From positions 62,001-126,000 of the forward strand of contig NZ_JAIGNO010000005.1 in NCBI RefSeq assembly GCF_019711515.1: a stretch of 64,000 nucleotides of DNA. The letters run 5' to 3'. Under the pieces are notes generated by a model. It had not been told where the DNA came from. It ran no database searches and was given only the letters and a program-made list of their open reading frames with translations. Origin of the DNA: Qipengyuania qiaonensis (GTDB lineage Bacteria; Pseudomonadota; Alphaproteobacteria; Sphingomonadales; Sphingomonadaceae). Below, one piece after another: positions 45,345 to 53,910 of this stretch (positions within the stretch are counted from its first letter, which is position 1; each line of letters starts with the position of its first letter). Both the position numbers and the translations under genes were made by a program.

Positions 45345-45527
45345 TTATGATGCCAGGTTTACGGGTAATCCGAGCGCAGACCGCAGGCACCTGTCGTACA
45401 CTATTAGGTGCTCGACAAGCTGAGCCGACACTTGGGCTTCCGCCGCCCGGAGGACATTAGTTAGGGCTGCGTCAATGGCATTGTAGTGCTCTTCCGCTGT
45501 AAGCCCGCTCTCGATAATCCGTTCCAT
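45345..45527 (-). CDS. 60-residue protein, paralogue B of an unrecognised family
   Basis: Residues MERIIESGLTAEEHYNAIDA at the start and CLRSALGLPVNLAS at the end align over the full length with the protein encoded next upstream (45554-45739). It is predicted to be all helical, acidic in the middle and without cysteine pairs or a membrane segment. The ATG at 45527 has only a weak ribosome site. Last of the integrase-led leftward set, before the terminator at 45284. Function unknown. Confidence 0.65.
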   Translation of the reverse strand: MERIIESGLTAEEHYNAIDAALTNVLRAAEAQVSAQLVEHLIVYDRCLRSALGLPVNLAS

Positions 45528-45553
45528 ATCGCTTGGTCCGCAAAAAGTGACGA

Positions 45554-45739
45554 CTAGCTTGGTACTTCAACTGGTAGCCCGAGAGCGATCCTAAGTTGTC
45601 GATTGTAGGCGAGGAGGAGACCAATAATCTCCTCTTCGTCTACGTCGACGCCTGCTCGCTCAAGCAGCTCCGTTAGAGCAGCATCAAGTATCTCGTACTC
45701 GTCGTCAGGCTCTAGGCCTGTTTCAACAACCTGTAGCAT
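45554..45739 (-). CDS. 61-residue protein, paralogue A of an unrecognised family
   Basis: A small helical protein: MLQVVETGLEPDDEYEILDA at the start and YNRQLRIALGLPVEVPS at the end. It shares the pattern E-[ST]-G-L...ID/LDAALT...Y-[ND]-R-x-L-R-x-ALGLPV with the protein at 45345. The ATG at 45739 follows TAAGGAGG very closely, so the TTG/ATG at 45769/45766 is a serious alternative. Its upstream region overlaps the stop of the 51-residue gene. Confidence 0.65.
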   Translation of the reverse strand: MLQVVETGLEPDDEYEILDAALTELLERAGVDVDEEEIIGLLLAYNRQLRIALGLPVEVPS

Positions 45740-45746
45740 CCCCTCC

Positions 45747-45902
45747 TTAGGCACCCTCGTTCGCATCAATTATTTGCTGCAAGTCTTCCAGCGTCACCAC
45801 CACGCTCTGCGGTCCCCGTTCGGCGTCAGTCTGGCAGAGGACGAAAACTCCTTCCCCCATTGGCTGCGCAAGGCCATCCAACATTTTTACTTCAGTCGGC
45901 AT
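45747..45902 (-). CDS. 51-residue protein behind the integrase
   Basis: A short intact frame: MPTEVKMLDGLAQPMGEG, then VFVLCQTDAERGPQSVVVTL and EDLQQIIDANEGA. It starts inside the last 11 bases of the integrase gene and runs up to the next tiny gene, so it is translationally coupled. It looks like a small alpha/beta fold; no family is known. It may act on the integrase, like a directionality factor, but that is speculation. Confidence 0.6.
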   Translation of the reverse strand: MPTEVKMLDGLAQPMGEGVFVLCQTDAERGPQSVVVTLEDLQQIIDANEGA

Positions 45903-47511
45903 TTTCTGGTTCCTCTGCTTGCCATTGCCAGCCAGGCTCTGGCCACTTGGTGAAGTTATGAGAATAGGGCAGGCTCAAGTAGCCGCCGTGGGTCCACGCA
46001 AGCTCCACGTCCCCTAATTCGTAATCGATTACCGCTTTGCTAAAGAGCGCCCGCAGCCGCTGGTTTGCGACGGCCACGTCCAGGTCCTCAAGGGGCACCT
46101 CAAGCGCCTCTAGGGCCTTGTCAACCCGTGCCTGGACAGTGAGGCCTGTTGCGGCCTCCCTTCGCTCCAGGAGGCCCCTCAGGTCCGCCAGGGCCGTCTC
46201 CAGCTCCTGCTCCTTTTCCCGTGCTTCCTGGGCAATCATGGGGGAGTGCCCGTGGCTCAGGTTATCGAGAAGGTTCCTGGCCTGCTCCCGTAGCTGATCC
46301 ACGCGCTCTTCCGTGTCGCCAATCTCATCGTCCAGTTGGCTGTCAGCTCCCGTGGCTCCCTCTAGGTCTCGTAAGCGAGGAGGAAGAGCGCGAACTAGCG
46401 CAGCCTCAACCTGGGCATATGGTACCGAGCGGTACTCACAGCCCGCCCCTGTCTTTGCCCGTGCGCATACGAGTGAGGGCTTTGAGCGCTTCCCCTTGTT
46501 CACTCTAGTCATCGTCGCGCCGCACTTAGGGCACTCCGCAAGACCCGCTAGCAGGTTTGTGATTGGGGTATGAGCGTGTCGACCTCTCTGGGGAGCCTTC
46601 CGGACTTCGCGGAGGGCTTGGGCCTCCCGAAAGGTCTCCTCCGCCACCACGGCTGGATAGTATCCCTCAACGGGGTCCAGGGGCACCCTGCGCTTCTTCG
46701 TGCCGTCGTACTCGCTCAGGTGGGGCTGAAAGGTGCCAATGACGGCTGGGTTGCGCAGTATCTTGGACACGTAGGACCTGTGCCAGAACTGCCCTCGCCC
46801 CCAAGGGTCCACATTGTCCTGATTGAGCTGGCTGGCTATCCTGTGTTGGCCCCATCCTCCGAGGGTTCGCTCAAAGATGTCGCGCACAATCGCCGCCCTC
46901 TTTTCGATAACAGAAAACCGTTGGCGGTCTTCGGACACCTCAAGCCATGCCGGAATGCGTTCGGTGATGGGTTTGCCCTTCAGCAGCTCGATGCGCTTTT
47001 GCTCCCAGGCAGCCTTCAGGCGCTTCGATTTCGTGGCACTTTCCTCGTTCGCCCGCGTGAACGTCAGGATTGTGAGGATAAGGTCCATGGGGAGGCCCTC
47101 AAGGCTTTCCTGAGTGTAGACTTTCCCATCGTTGAGGGTGACTACCCCCACCCCTTCCGAGGTGATGCCCCGAAGTACGTCGAGAGCCCGCAGCGCGGTC
47201 AATCTACTCAGGCGGTCGAGCTGTTCCACAAGAAGCAGGGAGCCCTGCGGCACTTGGCCGCTTCGGACGGCTTCCACAAAGTAGGCTAGTCGGCCCGCAT
47301 CGGCGTTTTGGCCTCGGTAGGCCGAGACCCCCACGTCTTCGAAGGTCAACTCACGGTCAAGCTCCAAGCCGTGCTGGACGGCGTAGGCCTCGGCCATTGA
47401 CTGCTGGCGGCGATAGCTGTCACCCTTGCGCTGTTCCGGCGTGGAGAAGCGGAGGTATGAGTACGCCTTGCGTGTCGGCTGGCGCTCTTGGGTTTTGTCA
47501 TTCTGGTCCAT
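45892..47511 (-). CDS. large serine recombinase (integrase)
   Basis: The 539-residue protein has all parts of a large serine integrase. The catalytic domain has YLRFSTPEQRKG (Ser23) and LVEQLDRLSR; the recombinase domain covers about residues 175-300. A zinc ribbon has Cys327, Cys330, Cys349 and Cys358, with a coiled-coil stretch at about 390-470. It can integrate and, with a partner, excise the element at the comM site. The gene lies next to the right junction, as usual. Start MDQNDKTQE at 47511. Confidence 0.96.
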   Translation of the reverse strand: MDQNDKTQERQPTRKAYSYLRFSTPEQRKGDSYRRQQSMAEAYAVQHGLELDRELTFEDVGVSAYRGQNADAGRLAYFVEAVRSGQVPQGSLLLVEQLDRLSRLTALRALDVLRGITSEGVGVVTLNDGKVYTQESLEGLPMDLILTILTFTRANEESATKSKRLKAAWEQKRIELLKGKPITERIPAWLEVSEDRQRFSVIEKRAAIVRDIFERTLGGWGQHRIASQLNQDNVDPWGRGQFWHRSYVSKILRNPAVIGTFQPHLSEYDGTKKRRVPLDPVEGYYPAVVAEETFREAQALREVRKAPQRGRHAHTPITNLLAGLAECPKCGATMTRVNKGKRSKPSLVCARAKTGAGCEYRSVPYAQVEAALVRALPPRLRDLEGATGADSQLDDEIGDTEERVDQLREQARNLLDNLSHGHSPMIAQEAREKEQELETALADLRGLLERREAATGLTVQARVDKALEALEVPLEDLDVAVANQRLRALFSKAVIDYELGDVELAWTHGGYLSLPYSHNFTKWPEPGWQWQAEEPENAD

Positions 47512-47530
47512 CGAGCGCCCTTATCGGCTG

Positions 47531-47577
47531 CGGGGTCTTATGGGAATAACGGGAGCAGGTTGTGCCCGCCTGCCGCC
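47531..47577. other. right junction (attachment site) of the mobile element
   Basis: Element DNA with CGGGGTCTT (47531-47539) meets the AGCAGGTTGT core at 47554-47563, and comM DNA follows. The stop codon for the 5' comM fragment lies in element DNA at 47538-47540. Confidence 0.85.
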
Positions 47578-48203
47578 GCGATCTCGAGTGCGCGCTTGGC
47601 AGTCTCCTGCCCCTTCACCTGCTTGAGATCGGCTGCCACCGCCTGGTTCTCTACGACGCCCGGTTCGGGATCGGGCAGGCGCTGCGTACCCTTGAGGTGG
47701 TTGAGCAGGCTGGCGAGATCGGGCGCGGCGCAGACGGGAACCTCGCTCGCCCAGCGGGCCTCCGCCCCCTGTCCCTTCGGGCAGATCAGCCCAACCTCTT
47801 CCGCGCCTGCATGGATGGCCGCGAGCAGCACGCCGGGCGAGGGCACGATCCGCGCATCGAGTGCCAGTTCACCCACCGCGATCCAGTCGCCCAGCTGTTC
47901 GGCGTCGGTCACGCCCATCGCTGCCAGCAGTGCCAATGCGATCGGCAGGTCGTAATGGCTGCCCTCCTTGGGCAAGTCCGCCGGCGAAAGATTGATGGTG
48001 ATCCGCTTCGGCGGCAGGGCCAGCCCCATGCTGGAAAGCGCCGCGCGCACGCGCTCCTTGCTTTCGCCCACGGCCTTGTCCGCAAGGCCGACGATGTTGA
48101 ACTTGGGCAGGCCCGGCGCGACCGAGCACTGCACTTCCACGCCGCGCGCTTCCAGCCCGAGATAGGCGACCGTTCTTACAAGTGCGACCAGAGTTACCCC
48201 CAC
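47538..48203 (-). pseudogene. comM: 5' fragment of comM/yifB
   Basis: The fragment encodes the N-terminal ComM domain: VRTVAYLGLEARGVEVQCSV, APGLPKFNIVGLADKAVGESKERVRAAL, ITINLSPADLPKEG and DLPIALALLAAMG, then QVKGQETAKRALEIAAAGGHNLL, where the element begins. The last codons (PLFP) and the stop are from the element. A GTG at 48203 is the likely start. Protein made from it would lack the ATPase site. See 40530-41400 for the other half. Confidence 0.92.
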
Positions 48204-48349
48204 CCCCGAATTCAGCCCGGTGATGGCGGCAAGCGGCCCGCTTGTCGAGTGGAAAGCCGGTTCATTTCCGTGGGGAAGATTCATGCCTAACAACGCTTTA
48301 GGCATATACTTTGGCAAGCTGGAAACCCGGCAGGCGGCAGAGTTGCGAC

Positions 48350-49243
48350 ATGTTCCGACTCGCCGCAATCCTGCTATCCAGCCTCGCGACTTCGATCGCA
48401 GTGCCGGCTGCGGCGCAATCGCTGACGCTGGTCAACCTGCCGGTGGTCTATGTGGCCAGTCCCATGGTCCAGTCGACGCATGAGGGGCGGGCCGTGATGC
48501 CGGCAGCGATCGTAGCGCCGCCGGCAATCCAGCCGCAGGTCGAAACCTTGCACCTCGCGGCAATCCGTCCGCAGGCCTATGAAGCGGCCACGCTGCCTGC
48601 GTGGAAAGCGCCTGCATTCGTCGACCGGCGGTTCCGCAACTACAATCGCGGTCTGGCGCAGTACGGCCCTTTCCGGGTGCTCGACGAACGGCGGGTGGCG
48701 CTGGTGGGTGAAACCGATGCATCGACGCCGGGCTTTTTCCGCGCGATGCTGCGGGACTTCCCGGCTCTTGCTCAGCTCGACATGGTCGAATGTCCCGGCA
48801 CGCAGGACGATCGGGCGAATCTGAAGCTGGGGCGCATGATCCGCGAGGCAGGGCTCGTCACGCATGTTCCGGCGATCGGTTCGGTGCGATCGGGCGCGGT
48901 CGAGCTGTTCTTCGCGGGCGTGCAGCGCGACATCGCGCAGGGCGCCGAATTCGCCGTGCATAGCTGGATGGATGCTTATGGCCGCGAGGCGGGCGATTTC
49001 TCCATCGATTCGCCGGAAAACCGCCAGTATCTCGACTATTACCGTGAGATGGGCATGAGCGGGGACCAGGCGCGCGCCTTCTACGACTTCACCAATTCGG
49101 TACCACATCACCGGGCACTGTGGCTCGATGCCAGCGATATGCAGCGCTGGACAGGCCGCCCGCAACAGGTCAAAACGCCGGCGCGACGCAAGCCGGAGCA
49201 GTCAGCCCCTGCATTGGCCTATGCCGACGTCACTTTCTCTTGA
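48350..49243 (+). CDS. COG3904-like periplasmic protein (ClpP/crotonase-like fold)
   Basis: A 297-residue protein with a signal peptide ending AVPAAAQS. The core (about residues 105-260) has RRVALVGETDASTPGFFRAML, LDMVECPGTQDDRANLKLG, IREAGLVTHVPAIGSVRSGAVELFFAG and AEFAVHSWMDAYGR, which match COG3904-type predicted periplasmic proteins related to the crotonase/ClpP fold. The Ser in SVRSG is the possible nucleophile. ATG at 48350 is chosen by the signal peptide. Divergent from the comM 5' fragment. Confidence 0.78.
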   Translation: MFRLAAILLSSLATSIAVPAAAQSLTLVNLPVVYVASPMVQSTHEGRAVMPAAIVAPPAIQPQVETLHLAAIRPQAYEAATLPAWKAPAFVDRRFRNYNRGLAQYGPFRVLDERRVALVGETDASTPGFFRAMLRDFPALAQLDMVECPGTQDDRANLKLGRMIREAGLVTHVPAIGSVRSGAVELFFAGVQRDIAQGAEFAVHSWMDAYGREAGDFSIDSPENRQYLDYYREMGMSGDQARAFYDFTNSVPHHRALWLDASDMQRWTGRPQQVKTPARRKPEQSAPALAYADVTFS

Positions 49244-49380
49244 CGGGTGAGGCCGTATCGCCTAGGCGCGCGGCCCTGTAGGCGGTCGCTCCCGAGATCG
49301 AATCAATGGGGCGGCCATTTTTGTTGGTGCGATTCGTGCGTGCCGACAGCCGATGAAAATTCTTTTGTAAGGACGATCCG

Positions 49381-49515
49381 ATGAAGCGGACATTCCAGCC
49401 CTCGAACCTCGTGCGCGCGCGCCGCCACGGTTTCTTCGCACGCAAGGCTACCCCCGGTGGCCGCAAGGTCCTGCGCGCACGCCGCGCTCGTGGCCGCAAG
49501 AAGCTCTGCGCGTGA
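49381..49515 (+). CDS. rpmH: 50S ribosomal protein L34
   Basis: A 44-residue basic protein: [40 protein letters not shown], ending KLCA. This is the standard L34 sequence. The ATG at 49381 follows TAAGGACGATCCG. It begins the conserved rpmH-rnpA-yidD-yidC-engB order. Here dnaA, often next to rpmH, lies about 13 kb away at the right edge. A hairpin sits between it and rnpA (49563-49584). Confidence 0.98.
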   Translation: MKRTFQPSNLVRARRHGFFARKATPGGRKVLRARRARGRKKLCA

Positions 49516-49602
49516 TGTGACGCGCTGCGCCTCGGGCGTGGCGACTATCACCGAAATGCTGGCGGGCTCCCATTCGGGGGCCCGTTCGCGTATCTGGCTT
49601 CC

Positions 49603-49986
49603 ATGCATCCCTCGCTTTCCGTGATCAGCAAGCGCAGCGACTTTCTCGCCGCGAATCGCGGTCTGCGCGTGGCGCGCCCCGGCTTCGTCCTGCTTGCCAA
49701 TCCCAATGGCGGGAAGGGCAAGCGTTACGGCATCACCGTGACCAAGAAGATCGGCAATGCCGTGGTGCGCAACCGGATGAAGCGCCGCTTCCGCGAATTG
49801 CTGTGGGCCGCACTTCCCGCACAGGGTCTGCCCGATCACGATCACATCCTCATCGGCCGCGAAGGCGGGGTGGAACGCGATTTCGCCGCCATGTGCGAGG
49901 AACTGGCCGCCGCGCTGGCATGCGCCGCCGAAGGCAAGGGCGACCGCCCCCGCACCCCGCATCGCCGCCGGAGCAGGCGTGCATGA
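49603..49986 (+). CDS. rnpA: ribonuclease P protein component
   Basis: RnpA helps RNase P RNA mature tRNA 5' ends. The 127-residue basic protein has [20 protein letters not shown] and the RNR-type motif [17 protein letters not shown]. The start [14 protein letters not shown] is family-like. It is followed, with a four-base overlap (ATGA), by yidD. Confidence 0.97.
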   Translation: MHPSLSVISKRSDFLAANRGLRVARPGFVLLANPNGGKGKRYGITVTKKIGNAVVRNRMKRRFRELLWAALPAQGLPDHDHILIGREGGVERDFAAMCEELAAALACAAEGKGDRPRTPHRRRSRRA

Positions 49987-50192
49987 AACTCCCGCTCATC
50001 TGGATCGCCCGCCTGTGGCAGCTCGGCCCGAGCCGCATATTGCCTGCCACCTGCCGCTATCAACCGTCATGCAGCCAGTACGCTATCGAGGCGCTGGGGA
50101 AATATGGCGCGATCAAGGGTGGATGGTTGGCGACGAAGCGTATATTGCGCTGCCATCCCTGGGGTGGCCACGGCCATGACCCGGTGCCCTAG
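49983..50192 (+). CDS. yidD: membrane protein insertion efficiency factor YidD
   Basis: A 69-residue protein: [34 protein letters not shown] read in parts, then [19 protein letters not shown]. The Cys pattern RYxPSCSxYAxEA and RCHPWxxGGxDPVP is that of YidD, which sits on the inner membrane and aids YidC insertion. The ATG overlaps the rnpA stop. Confidence 0.97.
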   Translation: MKLPLIWIARLWQLGPSRILPATCRYQPSCSQYAIEALGKYGAIKGGWLATKRILRCHPWGGHGHDPVP

Positions 50193-50260
50193 CACTGTCT
50201 TGACAGGCTAAGACACCACCCCACATTCAGAACTTCGACCGGACAAAGACGGGACCGACC

Positions 50261-52048
50261 TTGGACAACCAGCGTAACGTGATCATTGCCATTGCGCTTT
50301 CCTTCCTGCTGCTCGTGGGCTGGACTTCGGCGATGGATTATTTCTACCCGCAGCCGGAGCAGGCGCTGGTGGAAGATCGGGCCGACACCCCGGCCGAGCA
50401 GGCAGCCATAACCGATGGTACATCGGCCACCACGCGCCACACGCGCACCGGCGGGCTCGTCGATCCCGTCCTACAGGCACAGGAAAAGGCGGACCTCAAG
50501 ACCGCGCTCGCCAGCCCGGATCGCATTCGTATCGACGCACCTCGCGTAGCCGGTTCGATCAATCTTCGGGGCGGGATGATCGACGACATCGTGCTCAAGG
50601 ACCATATGGAAGGGACCGGTGACGACAGCGAGCCCGTTCGCCTGTTCTCGCCCAACGGCACGCCGGCGCAGCAATTCGCCCAGTTCGGCTATCTCATCAA
50701 TGGCGCGCGCATTGCCGACGATGTTGTCTGGCAGGCCGATGGCCGTGTTCTTACCCAGGACACGCCGGTCACTCTGACGCACGACCTCGGCAACGGCACC
50801 AAAGCTACTATCCGCTATTCGATCGACCAGGACTATATGTTCACGGTCGAACAGAGCGTCGCCAATACCGGGGCCAATCCGGCCGTCGTCCAGCCCTATG
50901 GCTACGTCAATCGCACCAGCCGCACGGCCAGCGAAGACTTGTGGATCGCGCATTCGGGCCCGATGGGCGTGTTCGCCGATGCGGCCGATTACGATATCGA
51001 TTACGACGATATCGACGAATCCGGCAGCATCACTCCCTCCGGCCGCGCCAGCTGGTCGGGTTTTACCGACATCTACTGGCTCGCAGTGCTCGTCCCGCAG
51101 GATGGCAGCGCGCCGGATACGACCTTCCGCGCGCTCGGTAACGAAATCTACCGTGCGGACATGATCTACGATGCCGTCACCCTGCCTGCCGGGCAGGCGC
51201 TGACGACGACCTCGCGCCTTTATGCGGGGGCCAAGGAAAGCGTAGTCCTCGACCGCTACGAGGATGCGGGCCTGCAGAAATTCGGACTGGCGATCGATTG
51301 GGGCTGGTTCCGCTGGTTCGAAAAGCCGTTCCTGTGGCTGCTGCGCAATATCTACGAACTGGTCGGCAATTTCGGTATCGCCATCATGATCCTGACGCTG
51401 ATCATCCGCGGGGCGATGTTCCCCATCGCGCAGAAGGGCTTTGCCAGCATGGCCGAAATGAAGGCCATCCAGCCGAAAATGAAGGCCATCCAGGAAAAGC
51501 ACAAGGACGATAAGCAGAAGCAGCAGCAGGAGATCATGGAGCTGTACAAGCGTGAGAAGGTGAACCCGGTTTCCGGGTGCCTCCCCATGCTTCTGCAGAT
51601 CCCGGTCTTCTTCGCGCTCTACAAGGTCCTGGTGCTCGGCATCGAGATGCGGCACCGCGAGTTCCTGTGGATCAAGGATCTTGCCGCACCCGATCCGGCG
51701 AACCTTGCCAATGCGCTTTCGCTCGTCGGCATCCAGGTCCCGCAGTTCCTGATGATCGTTTTCGGCATCGGCGTGCTCGCCGTGCTTCTCGGCTTCACCA
51801 TGTGGCTGACCTTCAAGCTCAATCCCAGCCAGCTGGATCCGATGCAGCAGCAGATCTTCAATATCATGCCGTGGATCCTGATGTTCGTCATGGCGCCCTT
51901 TGCCGCGGGCCTGCTGCTCTACTGGGTAACCTCGAACGTTCTGACGCTGGCGCAGCAGAAGTACCTCTATTCCAAGCACCCGCAATTGCGTGCTTCGATC
52001 GAGGAAGAGAAGGCGAAGAAAGCCGCCGAAGCGGCCAAGGCGGGGTGA
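50261..52048 (+). CDS. yidC: membrane protein insertase YidC
   Basis: YidC inserts and folds inner-membrane proteins. The 595-residue protein has an N-terminal membrane anchor (NVIIAIALSFLLLVGW), a large periplasmic beta domain and five further helices. The latter begin at FGIAIMILTLIIRGAMFP with the conserved Arg, then PVSGCLPMLLQIPVFFALYKV. It ends in a Lys-rich tail. The start appears to be a TTG at 50261; no ATG is near in frame. Typical Gram-negative type. Confidence 0.97.
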   Translation: MDNQRNVIIAIALSFLLLVGWTSAMDYFYPQPEQALVEDRADTPAEQAAITDGTSATTRHTRTGGLVDPVLQAQEKADLKTALASPDRIRIDAPRVAGSINLRGGMIDDIVLKDHMEGTGDDSEPVRLFSPNGTPAQQFAQFGYLINGARIADDVVWQADGRVLTQDTPVTLTHDLGNGTKATIRYSIDQDYMFTVEQSVANTGANPAVVQPYGYVNRTSRTASEDLWIAHSGPMGVFADAADYDIDYDDIDESGSITPSGRASWSGFTDIYWLAVLVPQDGSAPDTTFRALGNEIYRADMIYDAVTLPAGQALTTTSRLYAGAKESVVLDRYEDAGLQKFGLAIDWGWFRWFEKPFLWLLRNIYELVGNFGIAIMILTLIIRGAMFPIAQKGFASMAEMKAIQPKMKAIQEKHKDDKQKQQQEIMELYKREKVNPVSGCLPMLLQIPVFFALYKVLVLGIEMRHREFLWIKDLAAPDPANLANALSLVGIQVPQFLMIVFGIGVLAVLLGFTMWLTFKLNPSQLDPMQQQIFNIMPWILMFVMAPFAAGLLLYWVTSNVLTLAQQKYLYSKHPQLRASIEEEKAKKAAEAAKAG

Positions 52049-52065
52049 TGATTTGTCCTCCCACA

Positions 52066-52143
52066 GTCATTGCAAGGAGCGCAGCGACGCCGCGATCCAT
52101 GGCGCCACGGGGTGCCGCGCTCCCTAAGGTCGCTCGCAATGAC
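52066..52143. repeat. dispersed inverted repeat, copy B
   Basis: GTCATTGCAAGGAGCGCAGCG...GCGATCCATGGCG and the closing GGTCGCTCGCAATGAC are the outer arms of the same family as 28256-28374. The right end contains the ATG start of engB. Confidence 0.75.
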
Positions 52144-52792
52144 TGACGAAGAGATCGCAGAACGCCGGGAACTCGAACGGCGGGCGAACAAGCTGTTTTC
52201 GGGCCGGGTGGATTTCCTCCTCTCGGCCCCGCAGCTCAAATTCCTGCCCGAACCGACCGTGCCGGAAATCGCCTTTTGCGGACGCTCGAATGTCGGCAAG
52301 AGTTCGCTGATAAACGCGCTCACCGGGCGCAAGGCGATCGCGCGCGCCTCGGTCACGCCGGGCCGGACGCAGGAACTCAACTTCTTCGAAGTCGGCGATC
52401 CCACGCTGTTCCGCCTCGTCGACATGCCGGGTTACGGCTTCGCCAAGGCCCCGGTGAAGGTGGTCGAGAAGTGGAAGAACCTCGTGAAGACCTATCTTCG
52501 CGGCCGCCCGGTGCTGGCCCGCACGCTGGTACTGGTCGACGGGCGCCACGGCCCCAAGGATGTCGATCGCGAGATGATGAAGATGCTCGACGAGGCAGCC
52601 GTCGGCTACCGCGTCGTGCTGACCAAGGCCGACAAGATGAAGGCGAGCGAACTGGCCAAAGTGGTCGCTGCAACCGAAGCCGAAGCCCGCAAGCACGTCG
52701 CCTCCTATCCCGAAATCCACGTCACCAGCGCAGAGAAGGGCATGGGCATCGGGGAATTGCGGGCGGCAGTGCTGGGGGATGCGGGGGTTTAA
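52139..52792 (+). CDS. engB: ribosome biogenesis GTP-binding protein EngB/YsxC
   Basis: EngB is a GTPase for 50S assembly. The 217-residue protein has G1 AFCGRSNVGKSSLINAL, G2 TPGRTQELNFF, G3 DMPGYGFA, G4 TKADK and the SAEKG end. The ATG at 52139 gives MTDEEIAERRELERRANKLF; no better start is present. This ATG belongs to the end of repeat copy B (GCAATGAC), and no strong ribosome site is near. It closes the rpmH-to-engB block. Confidence 0.95.
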   Translation: MTDEEIAERRELERRANKLFSGRVDFLLSAPQLKFLPEPTVPEIAFCGRSNVGKSSLINALTGRKAIARASVTPGRTQELNFFEVGDPTLFRLVDMPGYGFAKAPVKVVEKWKNLVKTYLRGRPVLARTLVLVDGRHGPKDVDREMMKMLDEAAVGYRVVLTKADKMKASELAKVVAATEAEARKHVASYPEIHVTSAEKGMGIGELRAAVLGDAGV

Positions 52793-52802
52793 CCGTCACC
52801 AA

Positions 52803-52838
52803 GTCATTGCGAGCGCAGCGAAGCAATCCATGGCCCGA
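52803..52838. repeat. dispersed repeat, half copy C
   Basis: GTCATTGCGAGCGCAGCGAAGCAATCCATGGCCCGAC matches the left arm of the repeat family only. It lies just after the engB stop. Confidence 0.6.
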
Positions 52839-52874
52839 CCGTCGCCTTAATTGGACGCAGCCCCAGCGCTTCGG

Positions 52875-53639
52875 TCAATCCCCGATCAGCGGCGATGTAA
52901 TATCGCCTCCAAGCAGCAAATCGTAATTCAACTCGCGCATCCGGTTCAGCGCCTGTGCTTGAGTCATTGCCATCAGCGAAGCAAGACCCTGTTTGTAGAA
53001 TTCGTTCAGCGCTGCTTCGTAAAGCGCGGTCTGGCGGTCGAGCGATGCCGTGGCGATGGCGCGACGGTGTTCCTCGGGTATGGACTCCATGGTCGGGATC
53101 AACCCGCGTAATTGCATCGTTCGCGCGGCGCCGCCCCATTCCTCGAAGGTATGGCGGGTCGTCTCGATAACGTAGACATCGAATTGATCGCTATCGGCGA
53201 GGCTGTTGACGAGGACGAAGGCCACACCCTCGCCGCCGCCGAAACGGGTCTCCACGAAACCGATGCGCATGTCGCGCCCGTCCCATTCGCGCCAGGCATC
53301 GAGCGGTTCGAGGTCCAACGAGCCGACGACGTCCATTTCCGATAGTTCGATCACATTGCCGATCGCCGTATCGTGATCGTAAACGTCATAGCGGGGGCCG
53401 GTGACCGCAGAAATGAAATGCGGCGAAGCTGGATCATCGGGGTTCATTCTGCGGGAAAGCTCGCCCTGACGCGTCCATTCCACCATCGCATCGATCGTTG
53501 GCGGCGGGGAGTAGGATCGCTGCGCGACACCCCCGCTTTCTGCCGGATTCTCCGTCGATGGCTGGGCTGAAATGCTGTCGGTTTCGCCGCAGCCCACCGC
53601 CAGAAAGAACGCGGCGTAAGAAATCATGATCCGGTGCAT
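52875..53639 (-). CDS. putative lipoprotein, unknown
   Basis: A 254-residue protein with a lipoprotein signal ending FFLAVGC (Cys17), a Ser/Pro/Glu linker, then a mature region with ISAVTGPRYDVYDHDTAIGN, LEPLDAWREWDGRDMRIGF, FDVYVIETTRHTFEEWGG and a helical end with FYKQGLASLMAMTQAQALNRM. No family is recognised. Chosen start 53639. The following 270 bases to the right (53640-53910) are AT-rich and show no gene. Confidence 0.65.
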   Translation of the reverse strand: MHRIMISYAAFFLAVGCGETDSISAQPSTENPAESGGVAQRSYSPPPTIDAMVEWTRQGELSRRMNPDDPASPHFISAVTGPRYDVYDHDTAIGNVIELSEMDVVGSLDLEPLDAWREWDGRDMRIGFVETRFGGGEGVAFVLVNSLADSDQFDVYVIETTRHTFEEWGGAARTMQLRGLIPTMESIPEEHRRAIATASLDRQTALYEAALNEFYKQGLASLMAMTQAQALNRMRELNYDLLLGGDITSPLIGD

Positions 53640-53910
53640 CGTGGTCTCCACTCTTATCCCGGGACGCCCATATGATGGCGTGACCGCAAATAAAGGCGTC
53701 ATCGGATGAGGTGAGCCAGAGAAGCGTCAGGCCGTGTGAAATGAGCGCCGAGAAAATATATCAAGACCAAAATTCAGTAAGTCATTCGGGTGCGACATAT
53801 CTATCGTTTTCATTGAAATGTAATAAAGTCGTTCAGAAAATAAATTCATGACAGGTACTAGATGTCTCTACGACTGTCATATGCTGTCTGGTGGAAACAT
53901 TTTTTCTCAT

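Larger units (their letters stand above)
41401..47555. mobile_element. 6.15-kb serine-recombinase integrative element in comM/yifB
   Basis: The comM gene is interrupted here. Deleting 41401-47553 restores GG-HNLLLIGPPG, the normal ComM sequence before Walker A. The ends recombined at the AG of the shared AGCAGGTTGT. The reconstructed attP half-sites match as inverted repeats in 14 of the first 21 positions. Cargo: lipoprotein, ParB-like protein, small serine resolvase, BRO-N-like protein, three tiny genes and the large serine integrase. There are no structural phage genes or transposase. Large non-coding gaps exist at 42942-43371 and 44098-44701. Confidence 0.9.

Noticed and set aside
41401..47555. 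Prophage interpretation of the element
   Set aside because: No capsid, tail, terminase or lysis genes are present; a serine-integrase element fits better.
49563..49584. Hairpin between rpmH and rnpA as a terminator
   Set aside because: The stem is good but lacks a T-run, and the two genes are usually co-transcribed; more likely an RNA-processing or attenuation structure.
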